A stretch of DNA of 40,118 nucleotides from positions 1-40,118 of the forward strand of contig JAIDYR010000008.1 in assembly GCA_029057985.1 (NCBI GenBank). The letters run 5' to 3'. The notes below the pieces were generated by a model. That model did not search any database and was not told where the DNA came from. It saw only the letters and a program-made list of their open reading frames with translations. The DNA comes from Muribaculaceae bacterium. GTDB taxonomy: Bacteria > Bacteroidota > Bacteroidia > Bacteroidales > Muribaculaceae. Positions 1 to 8,096 of this stretch are shown here, piece after piece (within the stretch, counting starts at the first letter, position 1; every line of letters begins with the position of its first letter). The position numbers were made by a program, and so were the translations under genes.

Positions 1-66
1 CGGTCTAATGGTCTTTTTCAGGCACCAGTGGAGCAATCCGTGCCGGTTCGACCCCGGCTCAGGGTA
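1..66 (+). pseudogene. tRNA-Leu-like copy 1, cut by window edge
   Basis: Only the anticodon, variable and T arms are in the window. The T arm is GCCGG/CCGGC around TTCGACC, and the class II variable arm is GGA-GCAA-TCC. The acceptor 3' strand TCAGGGT and discriminator A end at 66. The anticodon loop is expanded: the normal tRNA-Leu(CAG) loop CTCAGGC appears split by about 12 extra bases. Because the 5' half is outside the window, this copy could still have an intact acceptor stem, but the loop insertion argues against a standard tRNA. Confidence 0.6.
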
Positions 67-69
67 CAG

Positions 70-104
70 AAAAGAGGGTTCTCATATCGAGAGTCCTCTT
101 TTTT
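70..104 (+). terminator. Terminator of tRNA-like unit 1
   Basis: A hairpin pairs AGAGG plus CTC with GAG plus CCTCT, with G-U pairs in the middle of the stem, and is followed by TTTTTT. It sits 3 bases after the tRNA-like 3' end. Confidence 0.8.
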
Positions 105-107
105 GTT

Positions 108-194
108 TGGCGGAATCGGTAGCCGCGCCGGTCTAATGGTCTTTTTCAGGCACCAGTGGAGCAATCCGTGCCGGTTCGACCCCGGCTCAGGGTA
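108..194 (+). pseudogene. tRNA-Leu-like copy 2, no acceptor 5' strand
   Basis: The D arm (TGGCGGAATCGGTAG), anticodon arm, variable arm, T arm and 3' acceptor strand follow one another in normal class II order. The seven bases before the D arm are the T-run of the previous terminator, so the acceptor stem cannot form. The usual A at position 21 of the D arm is a C, and the anticodon loop carries the same insertion of about 12 bases as copy 1. A functional tRNA is very unlikely. If transcribed, it would make a tRNA-like RNA without an acceptor stem. Confidence 0.75.
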
Positions 195-197
195 CAG

Positions 198-231
198 AAA
201 AGAGGATTCTCGTTTTGAGAGTCCTCTTTTT
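198..231 (+). terminator. Terminator of tRNA-like unit 2
   Basis: AGAGGATTCTC pairs with GAGAGTCCTCT around a GTTTT loop with one G-U, followed by TTTTT. It differs from units 1 and 3 at the stem and loop, yet still pairs. Confidence 0.8.
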
Positions 232-234
232 GTT

Positions 235-278
235 TGGCGGAATCGGTAGCCGCGCCGGTTCGACCCCGGCTCAGGGTA
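235..278 (+). pseudogene. tRNA-Leu-like copy 3, anticodon and variable arms deleted
   Basis: The D arm (TGGCGGAATCGGTAG, then CCGCG) joins directly to the T arm (GCCGG TTCGACC CCGGC). In copy 2 both the anticodon stem (near 128) and the T stem (near 170) begin with GCCGGT. A deletion between these short direct repeats, removing one of them and everything between, gives copy 3 exactly. It is clearly a relic. Confidence 0.8.
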
Positions 279-281
279 CAG

Positions 282-316
282 AAAAGAGGGTTCTCATATC
301 GAGAGTCCTCTTTTTT
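282..316 (+). terminator. Terminator of tRNA-like unit 3
   Basis: Same hairpin sequence as unit 1, with a TTTTTT tail. It closes the array before the promoter of the secreted-protein gene. Confidence 0.8.
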
Positions 317-434
317 GTTTTTTGTAATTGGTGACAAAAGGATTTAGATTGATAGCAAAATGGGCTGATATTGTAGCAAAATGATATAGAATTGAAGAAT
401 TTTGATTTAATTTGAAATTTTATGTTAAAATCTA

Positions 435-464
435 TTGTGTTTTATAAAATATTACTTAACTTTG
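435..464 (+). promoter_or_regulatory. Bacteroidetes-type promoter for the 556 gene
   Basis: TTG at 435-437, 19 bases, then TAACTTTG at 457-464, matching the TTG/TAnnTTTG pattern of the Bacteroidetes primary sigma factor. It would give an untranslated leader of about 85 bases. The stretch 317-555 holds no gene and, apart from this promoter, is AT-rich without other visible signals. Confidence 0.75.
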
Positions 465-555
465 CATATCTGATCTCTCTCTTAATAGAGAGGAAGTGTA
501 GGATATTTAGAATTGGAAACGTAAACAACACTATACTAACTTAATTCATTTTTTT

Positions 556-2451
556 ATGAAGAAACTTTACTTCTTTGTAGCCGGAGCATCGGCATTAGCT
601 CTTTCGCTGGGGGCATACGCGCTGACGACTGCTCCGCTGACAGCTCTTTCTGCAAGTGCTGTGGTAACAGCTGAGGCCGGACTCTCTCTGGTCAATACCA
701 CTCCTGCTAACAATGCCATAATACCTTTATGGAATATTCCGACTGAGGTTACTTTCCGTTTCTCCGCGCCTGTCGAGGTTAATCGTAATAGCGGACTTGT
801 GGTCAAGGTAATAAAGCCTTATATGTTTGGCGAAGGGGGTACGGAAATGGCTTCCTATCCCGCCTCTGATGAATCCCGGATCTATGTCAATCCCGCTAAT
901 CCCAGAGAACTCCTTGTCAAGGTAGAAGGAATAGAGTTTTCCGACGTTTCGACCGGATATAAAGTAATTCTTGAGGAAGGTCTGGTAAGCGGCGACGGCG
1001 CATCAAACTCTGAATGTGAGACCCGATTCTACTTCCAGGATACATTCCGCTGGACCACAAATCCCGCTTCCGGTTCAGTTTTGAACAATGCGGCTGAGGA
1101 TCTTCAGAATGTCAGCGTGACATATTCCGGAGACCTGACTTCCGTGGGTCTTGCCGATATTCCTTCCTGGCTTCCTAAGATCATCCTATATCGCGCTAAT
1201 TCCGAGACAGGGACCCGCGAACCTGTAGGTCTTTATACTCCGAGCACTGACGGCCTGACACTTAACCTTGCTCTCACCGTCGCTCCCGGCATGGAGGTGA
1301 CTGATGTCACCGCTCCTGAATCATACGAAATCGACGTGCCTTCAGGAGTGATAATGTTCTATAATGGAGAAGACTATAAGGGTGGCAATCTGCCGGTTCT
1401 TATCGACGGACTGAAATGCGAGGGTGCCGCTTCCGAATGGGCTGATCTATCCGAGTATGTGACCTACAATGTGCCGGGTGATCTTGAGGCAAACCCAACT
1501 AATACCCGCACCTTGCTTGGAGAGACAGCCATGGGAGTGCTTTCGCTGGGACTTAAGACGACCAACATCGAAGGCGTGGCAGGTAGCGAAAAGATCAACT
1601 ACTACTATTCGGCTACAGCAGATGGAGAGAAGACTCTGCTTAAGTCGATTGAATCGGCCAATGAATCAGAGGTCTTGATAATTGGCGTAGGCGCTATGGA
1701 GGATAATGATCCCGGTCTTTTGGAATTTACTCCTGTCAACTATCTCTATATGATGTTTGCAAGCTCCGGAGATGGCGAACTCGATCAGGAAGCAATTAAG
1801 AGTGTCTACAGCAAAGACGGCTATTATACTCTCGATATTCCTGACGGAGCTTTCATAGTAGAGGGCATGCCGGCTCGTGGTCTTACTTTGACCTATCATT
1901 ACGATAGCACTCCTATAGCAAATGAGTTTGAATACACTCTCATTCCTTCTCCTGAAACTGTCATAAATGACCCGGTAAAAGTATTCAGTCAGAGCGGAAG
2001 CGGCATCACTCTCGAGGTTGCAAACGCTTCGATGATTGATTCCAGAAATAAATCAGCTACACTTCAGTTGCCGGATGGCACATCCTATACTCCTGTAACT
2101 GCAAAGACCAATTACAAAAATCAGCTTACATGGAAATTCGGCACAGGCAGCACAGTTTGGCCCGATGGAGAGTATGTCTTTACGGTTGCTCCCAATAAGG
2201 TTGGTGTCAATATGGGCTTCGAAGATGACTGGGATAGCAGCGATGAATGTAATTTCCCCGGCCTCACGGCAATCTATCATGTCGACACTCTTTCAGCCAT
2301 CCTCCTTGTAGGAGCTGAGCCGGCTGCTACTTATACAGTAGTTACTCTCGATGGTAAGGTAGTAAAGAGCAACGTGGCTCTCAGCGAGCTTCATGATCTT
2401 GAATCCGGCATCTATGTAGTAAACGGCAAGAAGACAGTCCTTCGCAAATAA
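556..2451 (+). CDS. Secreted beta-repeat protein with C-terminal sorting-like domain (paralogue 1)
   Basis: 631 residues. An N-terminal signal peptide (MKKLYFFVAGASALALSLGA...) is followed by beta-rich sequence. At least four segments end in a shared pattern, Gly-x-Tyr-x-(hydrophobic)-x-(hydrophobic)-Pro-x-Gly-x-(hydrophobic): for example GYYTLDIPDGAF and GEYVFTVAPNKVGV. The last 40 or so residues (TYTVVTLDGKVVKS ... GIYVVNGKKTVLRK) resemble the type IX secretion type A C-terminal domain seen on many Bacteroidales surface proteins. The C-terminal half is clearly paralogous to that of the gene at 2590. A surface or extracellular role is inferred; no catalytic motif is visible and no function is assigned. 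Terminator-like hairpin downstream; own promoter upstream. Confidence 0.85.
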   Translation: MKKLYFFVAGASALALSLGAYALTTAPLTALSASAVVTAEAGLSLVNTTPANNAIIPLWNIPTEVTFRFSAPVEVNRNSGLVVKVIKPYMFGEGGTEMASYPASDESRIYVNPANPRELLVKVEGIEFSDVSTGYKVILEEGLVSGDGASNSECETRFYFQDTFRWTTNPASGSVLNNAAEDLQNVSVTYSGDLTSVGLADIPSWLPKIILYRANSETGTREPVGLYTPSTDGLTLNLALTVAPGMEVTDVTAPESYEIDVPSGVIMFYNGEDYKGGNLPVLIDGLKCEGAASEWADLSEYVTYNVPGDLEANPTNTRTLLGETAMGVLSLGLKTTNIEGVAGSEKINYYYSATADGEKTLLKSIESANESEVLIIGVGAMEDNDPGLLEFTPVNYLYMMFASSGDGELDQEAIKSVYSKDGYYTLDIPDGAFIVEGMPARGLTLTYHYDSTPIANEFEYTLIPSPETVINDPVKVFSQSGSGITLEVANASMIDSRNKSATLQLPDGTSYTPVTAKTNYKNQLTWKFGTGSTVWPDGEYVFTVAPNKVGVNMGFEDDWDSSDECNFPGLTAIYHVDTLSAILLVGAEPAATYTVVTLDGKVVKSNVALSELHDLESGIYVVNGKKTVLRK

Positions 2452-2470
2452 TCGCACTCATAACTTATAT

Positions 2471-2507
2471 GCAATCCTGTCGAAGTAGAGAGCTTCGATA
2501 GGATTGC
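2471..2507 (+). terminator. Strong hairpin after the 556 gene
   Basis: Fifteen-base arms (GCAATCCTGTCGAAG and its complement with one G-U) enclose a 7-base loop. The tail TCTTCACTTT is only moderately T-rich, so termination may be partial, leaving possible read-through into the paralogue at 2590. Confidence 0.65.
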
Positions 2508-2589
2508 TCTTCACTTTAATGATTTTATTCATTATAACGGTGAAATCCTATTGAAAATTTATAATTAATCCTATAACATAGTCCTAACA

Positions 2590-5500
2590 ATGAAGAAGAA
2601 AACCCTTCTTTCGATAGGGGCAGTCGCAGTTGCTCTCGGTCTGGGAGTCACAGCAATGAATGCCGGAAGTCTTCTTACACTTCCGTTTGCAGCCGTGCTT
2701 ACAGCAGATGAGACTCCGACAGTTGCCTATCTGAAATTTTCGGGAGCCCTTCCCGAGAATGAAAGCATAGTTCCTAACTGGAAGAACATGCAGAGTTGCT
2801 CCTTTAATTTTACCAACGCAAATCCCGGGACGTTTCCGGGTATAGAAGTTGATCGTGAATGTGCAGGAAAGATTCTCGTGCAGCGTTCTTCAACAGGAAG
2901 CTTCTTTGATGACAGCACGATCTGGGAAATCGATCCAGCGGATAAAAATGCTGTATTCGTTGATTCAAAATTTGAGGGTCGGCTTAATGTCGTTTTCCCC
3001 GAGCCTCTCACAATCTTTGGCTCAGCAGCGTCGTTCACATACTATAAGGTCATTCTTCCCGAGGGTCTTGTCAAGAAGGCCCGGGGAGTAGCTGTTACTC
3101 CTGAAGAAGGCGATGCACCTGCTGAAGAGATAAATAAGAGTCTGTCGGTAGAATATACTGTAAAGAGGATGGCAGCCTTTACTACAGTGCCGAAGAGCGG
3201 TGCTAAGGTATCCACTCTTGCCGGAGGCCTCCTGAATGCCAAGATCGAATATGAAGCAGGGACCGAAGTATCGATAGCCGATGCCTCCAAGAAGGCTGTG
3301 CTTTATAGAGTTAATCCTGCCGCCAGTCCTTCTGATACTCAGGTGGGAACCTACTCTCTCTCAGTATCCGGCACGACAGTAGATCTGACTTACGATTCCA
3401 ACGTGCAGCCTGATCTGACAACCGGCACGCAGACCTATAAGATCGTTGTGCCCGAGGGCGCCATCAATGCAAGGATGAGCACTGCCTTCTTTGGCGATAT
3501 CAACACTGATATCGTCATCGACAATCTCGGTCTTGTCTTCATGGATATCGAATCCCTCGAAATCGTAGGTATGCCCGCACCCGGCAGTGATTTCCCTGTG
3601 TTGGATACTCCTAAGGAATTTACGGTCAAGCTACCCGCTCCCATGAGTTTCGGCGGCAAGAAGGCCAGTATTTGCCCGGAAGGTTCGTCATCTCCGGTGG
3701 CTAATTATTCTGGTGCCATATCTTCCGATGGCCTGACTGTCACTTATACAATGGATCAGCGCACCAGCAATACCAGCAAATTGAATTATCCGGAATGGTG
3801 GTCAAGCGGTAAATATGTCCTCAGTTTCCCCGCAAGCAGTTTCACTGATAAGGCCACAGGAAAGTCCAGTCCCAAGATGGACACTCAGGCCTGGAACTAT
3901 ATCGATGGCATCTCAGTCGATCCTTTCACTTACATGACAGGAAATGTCAGCCGCTCATTCTATGATGATGGCAAAAAGGTAGAGCCTAATCCGGAAGTTG
4001 TCTACAGCACTCAATCTCAACTTGAAGCTATCCCGGCCGAATTCGGTATTGCCAGCTGGACAATCAGATTCCTGAGTACATGTCAGCCTGATCCGCAGAA
4101 TACAACGGCTAAAATCCGCCTGATGAAAGAAGGCCAGTCAGAACCGCTCTTTGAGGAAGGCACAAGCGAAATGGTCGGCGGAACCCATCATCTCTGGAAA
4201 TCCTCAACAGCACCCTGGACTACTAAAGTTGAAGAAAAGATCGCAAATTCGCAGTCATGGGTGATCTTCTATAATATTACGGATGAGCCTTGGTATGCCA
4301 CAAGTGCTGCCGGCCCGTATAAGTACCGTAAATATGACTTCCTGAAGACTCCCGGTAAGTACACTCTCGTGGTCGACGAAGGATTCTTCGTAGATAAGTC
4401 CGGTATCCCATCGCAAGCTATTGCTGCTCCGTTCACCATCATTGGCGCTATGGAATCAACTCTCGCTCCGGCAGGCGGTTCCACTCTCGAATCTCTTCAG
4501 ACAGTCACAATCACATATCCCGAAGGTGCGACTGTAAATGTTCCTGCCGATACCAAGATTCAGCTTGCAAGAAAATTTAATAATTCAAACAAGGATGCCT
4601 ACCTGCCATACTTCAAGGTGACAGGGGAAGGAAATGTGGTGACTATTGCACTCGACGAACCCTTCACGTTATCAGGTGAGGACTTCAAGGTTAGCGTCCC
4701 CGGTAATATCTGGCAAGTGACTTATGAAGGAGAGACCCAACCAAATGCTCCTTACGAAGCCTTCTATAACATATATAACATCCAAAAAGGTACTGTCACG
4801 CCTGCTCCCAATATGGACGGCGAGCCCATATATGCGACGGCCCTTTCTGAGATCCTCTATACAGCATCATGCGGTATTGCAGAGGTATCAGGCAGCGCCA
4901 ATCTCTATTCTGTAGTTGATAATAATCGCACAAAAGTCGCTACATATTCTGCCCAGGCGATCGCTTCAGGATTCGAAGCTAATGAATGGAGCAAAACGAT
5001 TACATGGACCACAAAGGATGACCTTTCGGAAATTCCTGCCGGAGATTACGTATTTGAAATTCCTTCAGGCACTCTGACTTACGCAGGTTATATTTCCAAT
5101 TATAAAGTCAGCGAAACCTACACGTTCGATTATAAGTTCAGAGCTCCTGCTCCGAAGTTCAATTCTCTCTTTGATAAGGTATATCCGACCACTCCTCAGA
5201 TCTATACAATCGACAACGGCGGCTCCGGCTTCAGCACAGCATCATTCGAGTTTAAGAATGCAGAGGTGAAGGCAGGCAATTCCGATGCCAAGATCGAGGT
5301 GCTTTTCGAAGGTAATAAGGTTGCTGAATTCTCATTCAGCAGTCCTGCAGTGACCTTCGAGGCTGCAACAGAAACAATGCCTGGTATTCTTGAGCTTAAC
5401 TTCGCGGAGATTTCCGATTATAACTTCGCTACAGTCGGCACTTATACTCTTGTTGTACCCGACGGCCTGTTTGTTCTCAACGGAGAGGACGTAGTCGGAC

Positions 5501-6900
5501 AGTCTTACGAAGTCGCAGTTGTAGAGAAGCCTGTTGACTTTACCTACACTCTCAGTCCGGAGGCCGGCAGCGAAGTTGAATCTCTGGGAGAAATCACACT
5601 TGTCTTCCCGAATGCCGACAATATCATGTATTCGAGCGACAGCACGCATCCCGTAGCTACTCTGACAAGTGAAGATGGCACTCAGGTCCTTCCCTGTGTC
5701 TACCCGACTTCAGACTACAACAATACGCTGACACTCAAATTCGGTGATACTGATACGGAGTGGATCAAAGGTAAGTATACCCTGACAGTCAATAAGGGCG
5801 CTATCAATCTTGGAAATCCCCAGTTTGACGATTCAGTCTTGGGAAGCGGCAATTTCGAGGGTCTGACAGCGGAATATAATTATATTGGCGCTACTCACGT
5901 AGATATGCCTTCTATCACTGAATATATCAATCTTGCAATGCCTAATTCCTCCGAAGCCAATCTGTCGAATACTCAGTATGGTATGGGTATGGTCGGATTC
6001 AACCTTAAGACTAAGGATTTCGAAGGCGTTGCAGGAGCTGACTTCCTCCAATTCTACTATCAGGCTGATGAAAATTCAGAGCGTGAACTGCTGACTACGG
6101 TAAATGCAGATAATGGCGCCCGAGTATTGATAATCGGTGGCGGACTTATGGATGACGATGATCTTCCTTCATTCCAGCCCGTATCGCTGATGTATATCAT
6201 GCTTTGTGGCGATGGAGATGAGGTCAACGAAGAAGAACTTCCTCAGTATATGCGTCAAGGTTATTACACTCTCGTAATCCCCGACGGAGCATTCAAGGCT
6301 GACGGCAAACTTCTGAGCGGCACATCCATCAAATATCACTTCGTAAATGAAGTTCCCCCGTTTGACATGGAGTATGTGCTGACTCCTGATCCCGAAGTGA
6401 CGATTGAAAAGAATGCCGGAGAGGTATTCGGTCAGAGCGGAACAGGCATAAGCATCCAATTCCCCGAGGCTTCCTCGATCGATTACGAATATAATCCCGC
6501 TACTCTGACATGTCCGAATAATGACGTGCTTACTCGCAACTCTCCTACGACTAACTGGACCAACAAACTCACATGGAAGTTCGGCACAAGCGCTACGAAA
6601 TGGACCAACGGCGAATACGTATTTGAAATTCTTCCCGGCAAAATCGGAGTTAATCAGGGTGATGTAGAAGACTGGACGACAGAAGGAAACTTCCCGGGCC
6701 TCAAAGTCATCTACAACGTTGCGGATCCTAACGATCCTTCGACCGGAATCATCATGATCGGCGTTGACAAGGCAGATGCCTACAATGTCTTCACACTTGA
6801 CGGCAAGATCGTCAAGATTAACGCGAAGGCAGAAAATATGCTCGACCTTGAACCCGGCATGTACATCATCAATGGCAAGAAAGCCATCGTGCGCAAATAA
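2590..6900 (+). CDS. Large secreted beta-repeat protein with C-terminal sorting-like domain (paralogue 2)
   Basis: 1436 residues. Signal peptide at residues 1-25 or so (KKKTLLSIGAVAVALGLG). The mature part is a chain of beta-rich modules of roughly 110-170 residues. Each ends in the same signature, for example YYKVILPEGL, TYKIVVPEGA, GKYVLSFPASSF, GKYTLVVDEGFF, GDYVFEIPSGTL, GTYTLVVPDGLF, GKYTLTVNKGAI, GYYTLVIPDGAF and GEYVFEILPGKI: nine visible copies. The last 420 or so residues parallel the C-terminal half of the 556 product, including FGQSGTGI, LTWKFGT and the terminal GMYIINGKKAIVRK. It reads as a long extracellular stalk or adhesin-like protein; ligand and function are unknown. No clear promoter was found directly upstream. 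A strong terminator follows. Confidence 0.85.
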   Translation: MKKKTLLSIGAVAVALGLGVTAMNAGSLLTLPFAAVLTADETPTVAYLKFSGALPENESIVPNWKNMQSCSFNFTNANPGTFPGIEVDRECAGKILVQRSSTGSFFDDSTIWEIDPADKNAVFVDSKFEGRLNVVFPEPLTIFGSAASFTYYKVILPEGLVKKARGVAVTPEEGDAPAEEINKSLSVEYTVKRMAAFTTVPKSGAKVSTLAGGLLNAKIEYEAGTEVSIADASKKAVLYRVNPAASPSDTQVGTYSLSVSGTTVDLTYDSNVQPDLTTGTQTYKIVVPEGAINARMSTAFFGDINTDIVIDNLGLVFMDIESLEIVGMPAPGSDFPVLDTPKEFTVKLPAPMSFGGKKASICPEGSSSPVANYSGAISSDGLTVTYTMDQRTSNTSKLNYPEWWSSGKYVLSFPASSFTDKATGKSSPKMDTQAWNYIDGISVDPFTYMTGNVSRSFYDDGKKVEPNPEVVYSTQSQLEAIPAEFGIASWTIRFLSTCQPDPQNTTAKIRLMKEGQSEPLFEEGTSEMVGGTHHLWKSSTAPWTTKVEEKIANSQSWVIFYNITDEPWYATSAAGPYKYRKYDFLKTPGKYTLVVDEGFFVDKSGIPSQAIAAPFTIIGAMESTLAPAGGSTLESLQTVTITYPEGATVNVPADTKIQLARKFNNSNKDAYLPYFKVTGEGNVVTIALDEPFTLSGEDFKVSVPGNIWQVTYEGETQPNAPYEAFYNIYNIQKGTVTPAPNMDGEPIYATALSEILYTASCGIAEVSGSANLYSVVDNNRTKVATYSAQAIASGFEANEWSKTITWTTKDDLSEIPAGDYVFEIPSGTLTYAGYISNYKVSETYTFDYKFRAPAPKFNSLFDKVYPTTPQIYTIDNGGSGFSTASFEFKNAEVKAGNSDAKIEVLFEGNKVAEFSFSSPAVTFEAATETMPGILELNFAEISDYNFATVGTYTLVVPDGLFVLNGEDVVGQSYEVAVVEKPVDFTYTLSPEAGSEVESLGEITLVFPNADNIMYSSDSTHPVATLTSEDGTQVLPCVYPTSDYNNTLTLKFGDTDTEWIKGKYTLTVNKGAINLGNPQFDDSVLGSGNFEGLTAEYNYIGATHVDMPSITEYINLAMPNSSEANLSNTQYGMGMVGFNLKTKDFEGVAGADFLQFYYQADENSERELLTTVNADNGARVLIIGGGLMDDDDLPSFQPVSLMYIMLCGDGDEVNEEELPQYMRQGYYTLVIPDGAFKADGKLLSGTSIKYHFVNEVPPFDMEYVLTPDPEVTIEKNAGEVFGQSGTGISIQFPEASSIDYEYNPATLTCPNNDVLTRNSPTTNWTNKLTWKFGTSATKWTNGEYVFEILPGKIGVNQGDVEDWTTEGNFPGLKVIYNVADPNDPSTGIIMIGVDKADAYNVFTLDGKIVKINAKAENMLDLEPGMYIINGKKAIVRK

Positions 6901-6939
6901 AATTATCCTCGTCCATTCATAGAGGAAAATTATCAGGAT

Positions 6940-6974
6940 ATCCCCTGCCGATTCTTGAATCGGCAGGGGATTTT
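6940..6974 (+). terminator. Rho-independent terminator after the 2590 gene
   Basis: Perfect 14-base arms (ATCCCCTGCCGATT and complement) around a CTTG loop, ending in TTTT. Confidence 0.9.
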
Positions 6975-6986
6975 ACTCTATATCTT

Positions 6987-7016
6987 TTGCTATCTCGGAT
7001 TTTATGATTATTTTTG
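6987..7016 (+). promoter_or_regulatory. Promoter for the yeiH-like gene
   Basis: TTG at 6987-6989, 19 bases, TATTTTTG at 7009-7016, 26 bases before the start codon. Confidence 0.6.
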
Positions 7017-7042
7017 TGAGTTGAAACAGCAATAACCGCATC

Positions 7043-8053
7043 ATGAAAGAAAACATAGGAAAGATTCTATATTGGGTCCTGCTCGTGATTGTCTTTTTCC
7101 CGTTCGGTTCGGTCGGGCTGCCGGATCTGGTGACAGCCCCTGTAGGGCTTGCTCTCGGTCTTGTATTTGCAATCATATTCGGCACTCCTTATCCCAAGAT
7201 CAATAGGGTCCTTTCGAAGACTTTGCTTCAGGCTTCTGTTGTCGGGCTTGGCTTCGGCATGAATCTGATAAAAAGCCTGCAGAGCGGAGCGGAGGGAATG
7301 ATATTCACGGTAGCTTCGGTAATCGGAGTGATGGTAATAGGCATTCTCGTCGGCAATTATATGAGAATTAATGCGAAGACAAGCTATCTTATTTCGGCCG
7401 GGACCGCGATATGCGGAGGTTCTGCAATCGCTGCTGTAGGTCCTGTAGTAGGGGCTGACAAGAACGAAATGGCCGTATCCTTAGGCGTGATCTTCATTCT
7501 CAATGCCATTGCGCTTTTCATCTTCCCGCCGATGGGTCATTTTTTCCATCTTTCCCAGACTCAGTTCGGCACCTGGGCCGCAATTGCTATCCATGACACA
7601 AGCTCCGTAGTCGGCGCCGGAGCCGCATACGGCGCAGAGGCTTGCGATCTCGCGACTCTGATCAAATGTACGCGGGCTCTCTGGATTATCCCCCTGGCAT
7701 TCTTCACGATGTGGTTCTTCCCCAAGCTGATGGCCAGAAAGGCAAAGGCCGGAGGCACGGCAGCGGAAGAGGGTAAAGCAAAGATCACTATCCCCTGGTT
7801 TATATTCTACTTCGTGCTGGCCATGATTATCAATACCTATACCCGCGATGCCGTCAGCTTCCTTCCCGGCCTCTATGACTTCATATATGCTCTGGCCCGC
7901 AAATGTCTTGTGGCGGTCCTATTCGCAATAGGAGCGGGACTTAGCCTGAAGGTCATAAGGTCAGTAGGCGTAAAGCCGCTGATTCAAGCCGTCACTCTAT
8001 GGATATGTATAGGAGCGGTAAGTCTGTTCGTTGTGATGACAACAATAGAATAA
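7043..8053 (+). CDS. yeiH: YeiH-family membrane protein (putative sulfate exporter family)
   Basis: 336 residues with about ten hydrophobic segments. Family hallmarks are visible: GTAICGGSAIAAVGPVVGA near residues 120-138, WAAIAIHDTSSVVGAGAAYG near 175-194, and LIKCTRALWIIP near 203-214. These belong to the YeiH/UPF0324 family (PSE, putative sulfate exporter). The transport activity of the family is assigned mainly by prediction, so the substrate is uncertain. It acts in the inner membrane. It is preceded by a promoter and followed after 43 bases by the UbiA-like gene, so the two are probably co-transcribed. A SulP transporter and metK lie nearby on the other strand, which hints weakly at sulfur metabolism. 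Confidence 0.85.
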   Translation: MKENIGKILYWVLLVIVFFPFGSVGLPDLVTAPVGLALGLVFAIIFGTPYPKINRVLSKTLLQASVVGLGFGMNLIKSLQSGAEGMIFTVASVIGVMVIGILVGNYMRINAKTSYLISAGTAICGGSAIAAVGPVVGADKNEMAVSLGVIFILNAIALFIFPPMGHFFHLSQTQFGTWAAIAIHDTSSVVGAGAAYGAEACDLATLIKCTRALWIIPLAFFTMWFFPKLMARKAKAGGTAAEEGKAKITIPWFIFYFVLAMIINTYTRDAVSFLPGLYDFIYALARKCLVAVLFAIGAGLSLKVIRSVGVKPLIQAVTLWICIGAVSLFVVMTTIE

Positions 8054-8096
8054 TGTCAGGATGCGGAATTTATGAGGGTCGTTAAAATTTAAGAAA

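Larger units (their letters stand above)
1..316 (+). repeat. Tandem array of tRNA-Leu-like units with terminators (period about 128 bp)
   Basis: Three units follow each other. Unit 1 is cut by the window edge, unit 2 starts 128 bp later and is almost identical, and unit 3 is shortened. Each unit consists of tRNA-Leu-like sequence followed directly by a hairpin and T-run. Equivalent bases of units 1 and 2 are exactly 128 apart (1 and 129; 68 and 196). The hairpin of unit 2 has base changes that still pair through G-U, so structure is kept. The array probably arose by duplication of a tRNA-Leu gene together with its terminator; the founding gene may lie just upstream of the window. Confidence 0.85.

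Noticed and set aside
28..249. Open frame across the tRNA-like repeats (and a 63-codon frame on the opposite strand)
   Set aside because: It only reads through tRNA arms and terminators; the protein is a repeat artefact.
1..316. Repeat array as a possible CRISPR
   Set aside because: Repeats are about 128 bp, contain tRNA arms and terminators, and have no unique spacers or cas genes nearby.
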